This document shows, piece by piece, positions 16,387-24,128 of a stretch of 64,000 nucleotides of DNA (the stretch's first letter is position 1; each line of letters starts with the position of its first letter). The translations under genes were made by a program, and so were the position numbers. The notes under the pieces were generated by a model that was given only the letters and a program-made list of their open reading frames with translations, was not told the DNA's origin and did not search any database. The DNA comes from Candidatus Saccharibacteria bacterium UBA6209 (GTDB taxonomy: Bacteria > Patescibacteriota > Saccharimonadia > Saccharimonadales > Saccharimonadaceae): assembly GCA_002421965.1 (NCBI GenBank), contig DISN01000006.1, positions 7,713-71,712 of the forward strand, given 5' to 3'.

Positions 16387-18198
16387 CTACAGCCCTTTCA
16401 GGTAGCTAGACAGCTGATCAAGTGCCACCTTCTCTTCACCGCCCTGTGTACGCACACTGACCTCACGAACCTCTTTATCCTTCGGACCAACAATCAGTTG
16501 GACCGGGATTTTCATAGCCGTAGCCTCGCGAATTTTCTTACCCAGGCTCTCATTACGGACATCTGTTGTAAATCTTACTTCGTTATATTTCACCGGTTTC
16601 ATGAGCACCACCTCTGACAATACTGTTGTAATTTCCTCAACATAGTCGTTAACGTTGTCATTTATAGTCAAGATTCGCACCTGCTCGGGTGCCGCCCAGA
16701 ATGGTAACCAACCTCCAGTATGCTCAATAAACACACTCAAGAAACGCTCTATAGAGCCCAACAGTGCACAGTGAATCATCACCGGACGAGCCGCGTCACC
16801 GCCCTCGGCGGTGTACACCAGGCCAAAACGTTCTGGCTGCACAAAATCCAGCTGCACAGTCGCCACCTGGTGCTCTCTGCCAATTGCGTCTGTAGCCATG
16901 AAGTCAATCTTTGGACCATAAAATGCCGCCTCTCCATCCTGCTCAAAGAAATCTAGGCCATTTGACTCAACAGCCTCTTTGAGTTGCATCTGAGCAGACT
17001 CCCACAGGGATAGCTCTCCCAGGTAAGCGTCAGACTCATCACGGTAGCTAAGTCGCACCCTTAGCTTCATGTCGATAATCTCGTATAGTTCACGAGCCGA
17101 TGCCAGTAAATTATTGATCTCCTGTCCTATCTGATCAGATCGACAAAACACATGGCTGTCATCCTGAGTAAGCGATCGCACTCGATTAAGTCCACCCAGC
17201 TCCCCGGTCTTTTCATCTCGATAATCAGTTGTCGTCTCGAGGAACCGAACCGGCATATCACGGTAGCTGCGTGGCCTTGAGGCATAAATCTGCGTATGGT
17301 GCGGACAGTTCATTGGCTTAAGCGCCATTTCATCACTAGTCTCCTGACTCTTCACCAAAAACAGCTCATCGCCAAACTTTGCCCAATGCCCACTCTGCTC
17401 ATAGAGCTCTTTCTTAGTAATATGTGGCGTCCAAACCTTCTCGAACCCAAACCTTTGCCTTAGCTGATTGGAATACTGCGCCATAATATCGCGAAGAATC
17501 GTGCCCCGGGGCGTAAATAGCGGCAACCCAACACCGACTAGCTGCGACGTAGTATATAGGTCAAGCTCGCGACCAAGCTTACGGTGATCTCGCTGACGAG
17601 CCAGCTCCAGCCTCTCCAGGTACAAATCTAGCTCCTCCTGTGTCTCAAAAGCCACACCATAGAGACGTTGCATTTGCGGGTTATTCTCATTGCCCCGCCA
17701 GTAGGCACCCGCTACACGCATTAGCTTAAATGCCCCGATATCTTTAGTACTCGCTACATGCGGACCGCGGCACAGGTCAGTAAAATTACCATTCGTATAA
17801 AATGATACCTCATCAAGCACACCATCACCCTCGGCAATTGTGCCCATAGCCTCATCATCAAGATCTCTGGCGACAGTAGTGCCGGCCCGCTTCAGGTCAT
17901 TCAGTAGCTCGACCTTGTACGGCTGATTGCTGTCGTTCGCCCAAGCGATTGCGTCATCAATTGGCTTCAACGATTTAACAAAATCCTGGTTTTCAGCAAT
18001 AACTCGCCGCATGGTCTTTTCGATCTTGCCAAACTGCTGGTCACTAATCTTTACGTCACCCAGGTCAATATCATAATAAAAACCGTTTTCAACCACTGGA
18101 CCAACACCAAACTTAGCCTCCGGCCATAGTCGTTGGACTGCCGACGCCATAATGTGCGCCAGGCTATGACGCATGGCATGGAGTTTATCTTCGCTCAT
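16387..18198 (-). CDS. thrS: Threonine-tRNA ligase, lacking the TGS domain
   Basis: The 603-residue enzyme begins directly at the editing-domain region (MRHSLAHIMASAVQRLWPEAKFGVGP), with no N-terminal TGS domain of about 60 residues. It retains the second HxxxH editing half (LCRGPHVASTKD), the class II core with MNCPHHTQIYASRPRSYRDMPVR, the zinc Cys/His ligands and the C-terminal anticodon-binding domain. It charges tRNA-Thr. The start has AAAGGA six nt upstream. The leader carries a T-box-like attenuator. Confidence 0.96.
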   Translation of the reverse strand: MSEDKLHAMRHSLAHIMASAVQRLWPEAKFGVGPVVENGFYYDIDLGDVKISDQQFGKIEKTMRRVIAENQDFVKSLKPIDDAIAWANDSNQPYKVELLNDLKRAGTTVARDLDDEAMGTIAEGDGVLDEVSFYTNGNFTDLCRGPHVASTKDIGAFKLMRVAGAYWRGNENNPQMQRLYGVAFETQEELDLYLERLELARQRDHRKLGRELDLYTTSQLVGVGLPLFTPRGTILRDIMAQYSNQLRQRFGFEKVWTPHITKKELYEQSGHWAKFGDELFLVKSQETSDEMALKPMNCPHHTQIYASRPRSYRDMPVRFLETTTDYRDEKTGELGGLNRVRSLTQDDSHVFCRSDQIGQEINNLLASARELYEIIDMKLRVRLSYRDESDAYLGELSLWESAQMQLKEAVESNGLDFFEQDGEAAFYGPKIDFMATDAIGREHQVATVQLDFVQPERFGLVYTAEGGDAARPVMIHCALLGSIERFLSVFIEHTGGWLPFWAAPEQVRILTINDNVNDYVEEITTVLSEVVLMKPVKYNEVRFTTDVRNESLGKKIREATAMKIPVQLIVGPKDKEVREVSVRTQGGEEKVALDQLSSYLKGL

Positions 18199-18372
18199 AT
18201 AATTCCTTTCGTTTAATGTAAATAAAAAACATGCGATTTATAGAATCAATACATTGAGTCTACTGTCGCATGTCTCGGGCCCGTAATGACTACAGGCGGT
18301 TCCACCGGACTTTTACTTATTGGTCAACGTTACGCACGCTCTCCCGTCCCGCGAAGCTCAACAGGTGGTTAG
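18199..18372 (-). promoter_or_regulatory. T-box-like leader of thrS
   Basis: The minus-strand leader of about 173 nt contains the T-box core GGUGGAACCGCC at 18295-18306, followed by an intrinsic terminator (18224-18273) just before the thrS ribosome site. The bulge UGGA would pair with a tRNA 3' end UCCA. The tRNA-Thr gene in this window (21543-21618) does have discriminator U, while its Pro, Val and Arg tRNAs have A. Stem I is short and its specifier loop is not obvious by eye. A -10 TATGAT lies at 18378-18383. Confidence 0.65.
18224..18273 (-). terminator. Attenuator terminator in the thrS leader
   Basis: An 8-bp stem (18229-18236/18266-18273, ACATGCGA type) with a long loop and a T-run on the minus strand, located inside the leader 26 nt before the start codon. 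Confidence 0.7.
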
Positions 18373-18455
18373 TCTGTATCATAGCTTAGTTATATAATAG
18401 AACACACATCAGCAGATTGCAACTTTTATACCTGTTTGGTATGATAGAAAAGCTA

Positions 18456-18532
18456 GGGTGATTAGCTCATTTGGCTAGAGCGCCTCATTGACGTTGAGGA
18501 GGTGAGAGGTTCGAATCCTCTATCGCCCACCA
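18456..18532 (+). tRNA. tRNA-Val (anticodon GAC)
   Basis: Acceptor GGGUGAU/AUCGCCC, D-arm with TTGGCTAGAGC, anticodon stem CCTCA/TGAGG with loop TTGACGT (anticodon GAC) and T-arm GGTTCGAATCC. The discriminator is A and CCA is encoded. A -10-like TATGAT follows TGG at about 18438-18446. It is a single-gene unit. Confidence 0.96.
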
Positions 18533-18540
18533 AGAAAATC

Positions 18541-18569
18541 AGACTGCCATTCTAGGCGGTCTTATTTTT
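18541..18569 (+). terminator. Terminator after tRNA-Val
   Basis: An 8-bp stem (18541-18548/18555-18562, one G-U pair) followed by TATTTTTA. Confidence 0.75.
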
Positions 18570-18751
18570 ATGATATGTAATAAACGTATTTTGCAAATTC
18601 TCACCTCTAATTTTTGCTAAGACAAAATTGCAAAAGACCCTCAGGCGCACAAGCCGATGTCCACACTCAATAGTAGTTTTCCACTAGCTGATTAAACGCA
18701 AAGATTACCATGTGATACCCCTGATGATATGAGGTGTGCTATTCTGTTCCC

Positions 18752-18780
18752 TTGACTTTTTTTGTCGTTTGTGCTAACAT
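18752..18780 (+). promoter_or_regulatory. Promoter of a leaderless small gene
   Basis: TTGACT at 18752-18757, a 17-nt spacer and TAACAT at 18775-18780 with an upstream TGC. The expected start at 18787-18788 coincides with the ATG of the small ORF. Confidence 0.6.
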
Positions 18781-18787
18781 AAGAAGT

Positions 18788-18940
18788 ATGGACAGCAATT
18801 CCATACCCCAGTCGCACGAAAAGTCGACGAAAGAGCCGTCATCACTACTAAGTCAAATGACTCTTTACTTTGAATACAACAAGACGATCAAAGAAGAGCG
18901 AAACACGCTCTCCCCTAGTCGTACTACATCAAAGAAATAA
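18788..18940 (+). CDS. Hypothetical small protein (50 residues), probably leaderless
   Basis: The ORF starts MDSNSIPQSHEKSTKEPSS and has a charged body and Ser/Thr/Lys-rich C-terminus, with no membrane segment. It is placed exactly between a good promoter, whose predicted start is the A of ATG, and a terminator at 18973-18999. There is no Shine-Dalgarno. No homologue is recognised. The unit could also be a small RNA that happens to contain an ORF. Confidence 0.45.
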   Translation: MDSNSIPQSHEKSTKEPSSLLSQMTLYFEYNKTIKEERNTLSPSRTTSKK

Positions 18941-18972
18941 CCACCCCTGTTATTGAACCAAATCTATGTGTA

Positions 18973-18999
18973 GCTCCCATTTGATGGGGGCTTCTTTTG
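18973..18999 (+). terminator. Terminator of the small gene
   Basis: AGCTCCCA/TGGGGGCT stem followed by TCTTTT. Confidence 0.65.
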
Positions 19000-19069
19000 T
19001 ACACAGTTATCCTCATAATGATAATGTTTTCCACTAGATTTTTATCTACCGATATGTCAATATATAGAT

Positions 19070-19522
19070 ATGATATGTATAAATTGTTTTCACGTCAAAA
19101 CTCGAGTGGCCAATTCCCGGCCCCACACTAAACCTTCTGTATGGCGTCGCCGTAAGTGCAATAGCTGCCAGGCGGTATTTACTACCTACGAAAAGCCCTC
19201 TCTCGACGATCGCCCAATCCTACAAAATAACAGCCAAACTGATGCGTTTAATATCGGTAGACTGATCATTAGCATATCCAGGAGCTTCCAGCACGACACA
19301 AAAGCTGCCAAATACGCCAGCCTCCATTTAGCAGAGACCGTTGAATCAAAACTCATCGCCACTACAAAGCCATTGTCAACCGACGACATTACAGCAATTA
19401 CATACGAAACTATCCGCCATTATGATCCTGTGGCCGGCGTGCAATACGCAGCCCAGCACGACCTAGTCACCTCCACTCGTCGACCTGGTCGGCCGTCTAC
19501 TTCTTTTTCTTACGAGGATTAG
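19070..19522 (+). CDS. nrdR: NrdR-like transcriptional repressor
   Basis: The 150-residue protein has an N-terminal zinc ribbon with CINC near residue 3 and RRRKCNSCQAVFTTYE near 28-43, followed by an ATP-cone-like region (about 48-138), the two-part layout of NrdR. NrdR senses ATP/dATP and represses ribonucleotide reductase genes. The ATP-cone is rather divergent. Its last 26 bp overlap the convergent glycosyltransferase gene. There is no Shine-Dalgarno before the ATG. Confidence 0.85.
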   Translation: MICINCFHVKTRVANSRPHTKPSVWRRRKCNSCQAVFTTYEKPSLDDRPILQNNSQTDAFNIGRLIISISRSFQHDTKAAKYASLHLAETVESKLIATTKPLSTDDITAITYETIRHYDPVAGVQYAAQHDLVTSTRRPGRPSTSFSYED

Positions 19523-21149
19523 GCAATTTATCTGCCGCTATCTTTTCGGTAACATCGAAACGATCAAGGTATCGTCCAAAGAACAGCCTAGTCTGCGAGT
19601 AGAAGGCCGCCGCAGAATTATAGACTATTGCTGTGACTGGCATAAGAACCCACTGCAAAAGCATTAAAATATTACGAGATTTCTTGTAGCGCTCTGGTTT
19701 TGGTGGCAGCAACTTAAACGACATAAAAATAGCCACCGCTAGACCAATCATCGCTATTCGCTGCAACAGGCTAACGATATCCGGCAACTGATGGACTGCC
19801 ACGCTCCTAGCGGCTTCGCCATTAAGGATAAGTGGCACCCAGCCGCCAAAGGCAACAAGTATCGATACGCAGGCTAGCGTAACGTGACCATCGAGCAGCC
19901 TAACAAAACGGGTAAAGCCCGCCCAAAACGGTACATTTCTTTGACGAGAAAAAACTCGCACTGCCACGAACGGTACATCTGACGCGCCATAGGCCCAGCG
20001 CCTTAGCTGCACAAACTGCGCCTTGAGGGTCTTCTTGTAACTACTAGACAATACCGCATCCTGATAAATTGGCACATGAAGCGGCACAACCTCATAATTC
20101 CCACCGAAGTGGAAGTAGCTTCGCCAGTACTGATGCCCGTCCTCAACAATGGTTCTAACGCTCCAAAAATCCATCTCTACCAAAGCATCCATTGGCTGAG
20201 CGTGCGAAGCAAAGTTACGTAGCGCATGCGGACGCATCGAGCTGATTATGTTCCAAAATGAGTTACCAGTCGCAATTACTCGCATCGGCGCCGGAACGTC
20301 CCAGATATTATTCGTAAACAAACAAACCGGCTGATACGATAGATGCTTTCGGTCCTCACGAACAATATATTCATAGGTTAGGTAATCAAAGTATGACTTA
20401 TGGGGCTTGTTGTCGCAGTCCATGGTGGTGACGATAACGTCTTTAAATGGAATATCCTGCTGCACAAGATATTCCTGCAGCCAGCGGCCAGAATATGTAA
20501 TATTGCCGCCCTTGCCCACTACCTCATCTGGGATGCCCTTGGGGTGCTCAACCGCTTCAAAAGCGTAAAAGTGTGAGCCAAACTCTTTTTTTAGACGCTC
20601 GGCCGTCTCTTTTATATCTTTGCCGCCCCGCTCTTCGTAGGCAAAAACCACGATCATACGCTTTTTGTCATAAGTTGTATCTATCACCGACCTTAGTGCC
20701 GGCTCAATAACATCATACGGCTCATTGTAGGCTGGAATAATCAAAGCGTTGTATACCTGAGATGGTTTTGGGAAAAATCCGTCTTCAGCAGCAGCCATGA
20801 GTCGCAAATTTTCTAAATGCTGGCTAAAACCGACTTCATCCAAACCCCCGTGTAAACTTAACCGATCATATGACGCCGTTGGGTCCTCCAGATCAGCCAA
20901 TCTCTTTGACCAATTAAGCACCGATACTTTGTCCATTCGACTACGGCCGACAATCATATGATAGGTTATGCCAAATATCTTGATAAACATCGACAATATC
21001 ACCACCAGTAGGTAGGCTGCGGCCAATACCGGACTGACGATTGACAGAACCACCAACGTAATAATTGCGCCGTAGCTGACGATAGCCGGAACTCTCTCAA
21101 AAAACCTATACTTTCGAGTACGTTTACCTAAAGGAATCTCGTTATCCAT
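19497..21149 (-). CDS. Membrane glycosyltransferase, family 2 (cellulose synthase-like)
   Basis: The 550-residue protein has two N-terminal membrane helices, then a GT-A domain. That domain shows IIPAYNEPYDVIEP (about 118), TTMDCDNKPH (DxD-like, about 240), MDFWSVRTIVEDGHQYWRSYF (acceptor ED, about 330) and QLRRWAYGASD (QxxRW, about 380), followed by four or more C-terminal helices. This is the layout of processive GT2 synthases making surface polysaccharides or lipid-linked glycans. It sits 4 bp after the small membrane protein gene, whose product may be a partner. The product glycan cannot be inferred. Confidence 0.88.
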   Translation of the reverse strand: MDNEIPLGKRTRKYRFFERVPAIVSYGAIITLVVLSIVSPVLAAAYLLVVILSMFIKIFGITYHMIVGRSRMDKVSVLNWSKRLADLEDPTASYDRLSLHGGLDEVGFSQHLENLRLMAAAEDGFFPKPSQVYNALIIPAYNEPYDVIEPALRSVIDTTYDKKRMIVVFAYEERGGKDIKETAERLKKEFGSHFYAFEAVEHPKGIPDEVVGKGGNITYSGRWLQEYLVQQDIPFKDVIVTTMDCDNKPHKSYFDYLTYEYIVREDRKHLSYQPVCLFTNNIWDVPAPMRVIATGNSFWNIISSMRPHALRNFASHAQPMDALVEMDFWSVRTIVEDGHQYWRSYFHFGGNYEVVPLHVPIYQDAVLSSSYKKTLKAQFVQLRRWAYGASDVPFVAVRVFSRQRNVPFWAGFTRFVRLLDGHVTLACVSILVAFGGWVPLILNGEAARSVAVHQLPDIVSLLQRIAMIGLAVAIFMSFKLLPPKPERYKKSRNILMLLQWVLMPVTAIVYNSAAAFYSQTRLFFGRYLDRFDVTEKIAADKLPNPRKKKK

Positions 21150-21153
21150 AAGA

Positions 21154-21531
21154 TTAGCCCAGTGCCGCTATGCGGGTTATTGATAGTGCAAACAACAATG
21201 CAATCACTATAAACGCTAAACTAGACCAAAGCAGCGCCAGCGCAAGGTCACGACGATTCATGTGCATCAGCTTAAGGCTTACCGCCGAATGGCCAACAGC
21301 CATAATTAATACCAACGCCACGTAGCTATAAAGATAATACCAATAGCCCCTATAGAAGCCTGTGATACCAAAAGAACTATACCTGGTGATAACCTGAGTC
21401 TCCCTAGGCTCAATACTTACAGCAATAATAATCACTGCAATTATGCAAACAATTACATTTGCAACCACTAGACCGGACCACCAACGATCGGTTATTGCAG
21501 TTTTAATATCTGACTTTGTAATTTGCTTCAT
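21154..21531 (-). CDS. Small membrane protein upstream of GT2
   Basis: The 125-residue protein has three membrane helices (about 16-38, 66-83 and 97-122). It starts 11 nt after the encoded CCA of tRNA-Thr with no room for a ribosome site, and ends 4 bp before the GT2 gene. The family is not recognised; it is likely a GT2 partner because of the tight spacing. Confidence 0.7.
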   Translation of the reverse strand: MKQITKSDIKTAITDRWWSGLVVANVIVCIIAVIIIAVSIEPRETQVITRYSSFGITGFYRGYWYYLYSYVALVLIMAVGHSAVSLKLMHMNRRDLALALLWSSLAFIVIALLFALSITRIAALG

Positions 21532-21542
21532 ATAATTAGACC

Positions 21543-21618
21543 TGGAGCCGCCTGCCGGAATCGAACCGGCGACCTACACGTTACGAATGTGTTGCTCTAC
21601 CGACTGAGCTAAGGCGGC
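21543..21618 (-). tRNA. tRNA-Thr (anticodon CGU)
   Basis: Perfect 7-bp acceptor GCCGCCT/AGGCGGC, D-arm GCTC/GAGC, anticodon loop TTCGTAA (anticodon CGU) and T-arm CCGG TTCGATT CCGG. The last anticodon-stem pair is an A-C mismatch. The discriminator is U, then an encoded CCA. The U discriminator matches the T-box bulge in the thrS leader. Confidence 0.94.
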
Positions 21619-21627
21619 ACGCTCCTC

Positions 21628-22227
21628 TCATGAAATTATAGCAGACCCGTAACGGTTTTCAACTTCCGACCAGTCAACAATAGACCACCAAGCCTGCATG
21701 TACGAGCTTCGGTCATTTTTATAATCTAGGTAGTAAGCATGCTCCCAAACATCACAGCCCATAATTGGCTTATCGCCGCCAAACATTATTGGATTGTCTT
21801 GATTTGGAGTTGTTTCAATAGACAGATCAGGCATTAGCCAAGCCCAGCCGCTTCCGAAAACACCAAGAGCCGCCGTATTAAACTCTTCGATAAACCGATC
21901 TAAGCTACCATATCTATTGGATAGCGCATCAACCACCGCGCCAGCGGGGCTACTGCCGCCCGGACACATAATCTGCCAAAACTGACTGTGGTTTAGGTGT
22001 CCGCCACCATTATTTCTAACTACCGTTTGCACTGACTCCGGCAGACTATCGAGGTTACACAAAATTTGTTCAATATCATCCCCTAGATCAAGTCCGGCGA
22101 CTGCCGTATTTAGCTTATCGACATAAGCCTGGTGGTGCTTGCTATGGTGAAGCCTCATTATGTCTTCGCTAATTACTGGTGATAAATCGGCGTACCCATA
22201 CGCCAAATCAGGAACTACAAATGACAT
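21628..22227 (-). CDS. sodA: Superoxide dismutase, Fe/Mn family
   Basis: The 199-residue enzyme has the metal ligands in standard positions: His27 in MRLHHSKHHQ, the His in HLNHSQFW, and Asp and His in CDVWEHAYYLDY. GGGHLNHSQFW and a TPNQD-type Gln favour the Mn or cambialistic type; metal use cannot be settled from sequence. There is no signal peptide, so it is cytosolic. It follows the SurA-like gene by 4 bp on the same strand. The extended -10 for tRNA-Thr lies in its last codons. Confidence 0.96.
   Translation of the reverse strand: MSFVVPDLAYGYADLSPVISEDIMRLHHSKHHQAYVDKLNTAVAGLDLGDDIEQILCNLDSLPESVQTVVRNNGGGHLNHSQFWQIMCPGGSSPAGAVVDALSNRYGSLDRFIEEFNTAALGVFGSGWAWLMPDLSIETTPNQDNPIMFGGDKPIMGCDVWEHAYYLDYKNDRSSYMQAWWSIVDWSEVENRYGSAIIS
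21635..21643 (-). promoter_or_regulatory. Extended -10 promoter for tRNA-Thr
   Basis: TGC-TATAAT on the minus strand, inside the 3' end of sod, 16 nt before the tRNA 5' end. Confidence 0.5.
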
Positions 22228-22231
22228 ACTA

Positions 22232-23248
22232 TTACTCCCCTTGCTTATCTAATTTAATATACAGCCGGGTCTTATCACCCTCGCGAAGCTTCTTAAAATT
22301 GCTGTCAAAAACAGTAAGTGGGATCTTGATGTATGAATAAGAAATGTATTCACTATCTGTCTGTTGTCTTAGGGCAACATAGTAGCCGTCGGTAGCCGTA
22401 GTCTTTATTGGTACAGAAATCTCACCAACCTGAAGCTTACCGACCTCCTCACTCAGTCCACCATCTGCATTGCCGGCCGGGACCACAACGTCCTGTACGT
22501 AGGATACTCGGTCACCCATTTTTTGTGCAATATCGGCGAGCGATGATCCGCTAGTAGCAAGGCCAGATACTTCCTTTGCTGTTTTTTGCGCCTCTTTATC
22601 AACACTAAATGAAACCTCTTGGCGCAGCAAGTCGTTCTTAAGCGCCAACTTCATCTCGTCCATTGTCCAATTTAGATTGTCTTTTGTGGCAGCCGCATAG
22701 GCTTTCTCTGAAAGCCCCGAAGCTTTTCGCGCTTTCTCGATCAAATCATCTATCTTTTTGTCAGAAATAGTTATGTTGTTCTCTCTGGCTAGTTTGCGGG
22801 CATAAGCATCACGCAGTGCCTTCTCCATTGCCTGCTCCTGCTGGAAATTAAGCTTGTCCCACGGCATATCCCCAGACGACTGGGTCTGGTTTTTGATATG
22901 AGCCATCGATGCCCGATAGTAGAGCAGATAATCGCTATATGGCACAAACTCATTATCGATCTTTGCCACCGGAACCCTAGTGGCCCTGGTTATGCGATAA
23001 GCGATGTCACTAGTGTCCTTAACGATATAAAGCTGGAGCCAAACCGCCCCTAGCAGTAATAGCAAGGCGACCACACTAATGATAATCGTATTTCGGACCA
23101 GAGCGCTCCTGGTGTACTGGACTGGGTACTTTAACTTGCGACCACCGGCCAAAACTCGCTCTCGGTGCTCAGCAACGGTGTCATTTGTAATCCTCGATGG
23201 CAGCTCTGCTTTTTTCTTGGATTTTTTGTTAAATAATTTCTTGGTCAT
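22232..23248 (-). CDS. SurA/PpiC-like membrane-anchored foldase
   Basis: From the ATG at 23248 (GGGAGGGCGAAG upstream) the protein has 338 residues. A basic cytosolic N-terminus and one helix (about 54-76) are followed by a SurA-N-like helical chaperone domain (DNEFVPYSDYLLYYRAS; KALRDAYARKLARENNI). The C-terminal parvulin-like segment (SGLATSGSSLADIAQ ... GGLSEEVGKLQVGEIS ... DGYYVALRQ) lacks a fully convincing active site. It probably folds exported proteins, possibly pilins and surface adhesins. It overlaps the preceding PH-domain gene by 20 bp. Confidence 0.8.
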   Translation of the reverse strand: MTKKLFNKKSKKKAELPSRITNDTVAEHRERVLAGGRKLKYPVQYTRSALVRNTIIISVVALLLLLGAVWLQLYIVKDTSDIAYRITRATRVPVAKIDNEFVPYSDYLLYYRASMAHIKNQTQSSGDMPWDKLNFQQEQAMEKALRDAYARKLARENNITISDKKIDDLIEKARKASGLSEKAYAAATKDNLNWTMDEMKLALKNDLLRQEVSFSVDKEAQKTAKEVSGLATSGSSLADIAQKMGDRVSYVQDVVVPAGNADGGLSEEVGKLQVGEISVPIKTTATDGYYVALRQQTDSEYISYSYIKIPLTVFDSNFKKLREGDKTRLYIKLDKQGE

Positions 23249-23753
23249 CTTCGCCCTCCCCGACAACAGTTGCTACGGCATCCTGCAGCTTATTATAAAT
23301 CTCATCTGGATGTTCAACATTTTGAATCACTAGATCGCCGACAATCGTCTGCACCACTATGGTTCCGAACTTAAACATTTCACCAAAAAAACCCGGCACA
23401 TTGTAGCTAATATTTTGTACTTTTTCTAGCCTTAACTCGACCACGTCTTTACCAAAAAAGCCCCGCTGAGTTATCTGACGAATTCGTTGATTGGTGACGA
23501 TGTAGTAGGTATAGTACCATATAACAAAATGGTAAGCGAACAGCAGTAGCCCTAGTGCGAAAAAGCCAACAAATACCCAAAGGAGCTCCAGCACGTCCTG
23601 CCAGATCAAAAAAGGAATCGCACCAATCACCATCGGAATTAGCAGAGAGTAAAAACCCTTGCGCATTGCGATAATGTGCCTTCGAAAAACAAAAAGTAGG
23701 TCTTCGTCTTCACGCTGACCCTCGAATTGCCGAGAAGAATCTTCTGCTGTCAT
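23229..23753 (-). CDS. Bacterial PH-domain membrane protein (YdbT/bPH2-like)
   Basis: The 174-residue protein has a hydrophilic N-terminus and two membrane helices (about 35-80). A bacterial PH2 domain follows (YYIVTNQRIRQITQRGFFGKDVVELRLEKVQNISY ... FGTIVVQT), matching the YdbS/YdbT family. Its function is generally unknown. The ATG is only 5 nt after the encoded CCA of tRNA-Arg, so tRNA 3' processing would give a nearly leaderless message. Confidence 0.85.
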   Translation of the reverse strand: MTAEDSSRQFEGQREDEDLLFVFRRHIIAMRKGFYSLLIPMVIGAIPFLIWQDVLELLWVFVGFFALGLLLFAYHFVIWYYTYYIVTNQRIRQITQRGFFGKDVVELRLEKVQNISYNVPGFFGEMFKFGTIVVQTIVGDLVIQNVEHPDEIYNKLQDAVATVVGEGEDDQEII

Positions 23754-23758
23754 AATAA

Positions 23759-23835
23759 TGGTACCCCGGGCAGGAGTTGAACCTACAACCTTATCCTTAG
23801 GACGGATCTGCTCTATCCAGTTGAGCTACCGAGGC
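23759..23835 (-). tRNA. tRNA-Arg (anticodon CCU)
   Basis: Acceptor GCCTCGG/CCGGGGT, D-arm GCTC AACTGGATA GAGC, anticodon loop GTCCTAA (anticodon CCU) and T-arm TAGG TTCAACT CCTG. The discriminator is A and CCA is encoded. G at position 32 and a G-A top pair in the anticodon stem are slightly unusual. A TATAAT -10 lies at 23845-23850. It reads AGG. Confidence 0.92.
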
Positions 23836-23854
23836 ATATGTACTATTATACCCG

Positions 23855-23963
23855 TTTAACTAATTTTTCGGTAGCCTTTTGGTAACTGGATAGAGCAGAT
23901 CTGCTATTTTTGGCGCTGAGGGCTCTCCAGTTGAGCGGCCGGGGCTTATGCGTAGTTATTTCC
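23855..23963. repeat. Tandem repeat copy 1, contains tRNA-Arg-like segments
   Basis: A 109-bp unit that recurs after a 4-bp spacer with about eight substitutions (roughly 93% identical). It holds AACTGGATAGAGCAGAT, identical to the D-arm region of the adjacent tRNA-Arg, and a second inverted, imperfect copy (CTCTCCAGTTGAGCGGCCGGGGC). The unit can therefore fold into a hairpin. Confidence 0.8.
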
Positions 23964-23967
23964 TGTT

Positions 23968-24076
23968 TTTAACTAATTTTTCGGTAGCCTTTTGGTAACT
24001 GGATAGAGCAGATATGCTATTTTTGACGCTGAGGGCTCCCCAGTTGAATGGCTGGGACTTACGCGTAGTTATTTCC
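23968..24076. repeat. Tandem repeat copy 2, contains tRNA-Arg-like segments
   Basis: Second 109-bp unit in direct orientation. Differences from copy 1 are single substitutions, several of them changes between purines or between pyrimidines. It lies between tRNA-Arg and the ndk terminator. Confidence 0.8.
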
Positions 24077-24085
24077 ATATCATAC

Positions 24086-24113
24086 AAAAAGCGGGCGCAA
24101 GATACGCCCGCCA
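24086..24113 (-). terminator. Terminator of ndk
   Basis: GCGGGCG/CGCCCGC 7-bp stem followed by TTTTT on the minus strand, 16 bp after the ndk stop. Confidence 0.85.
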
Positions 24114-24128
24114 CTTGTCGACATTAAT

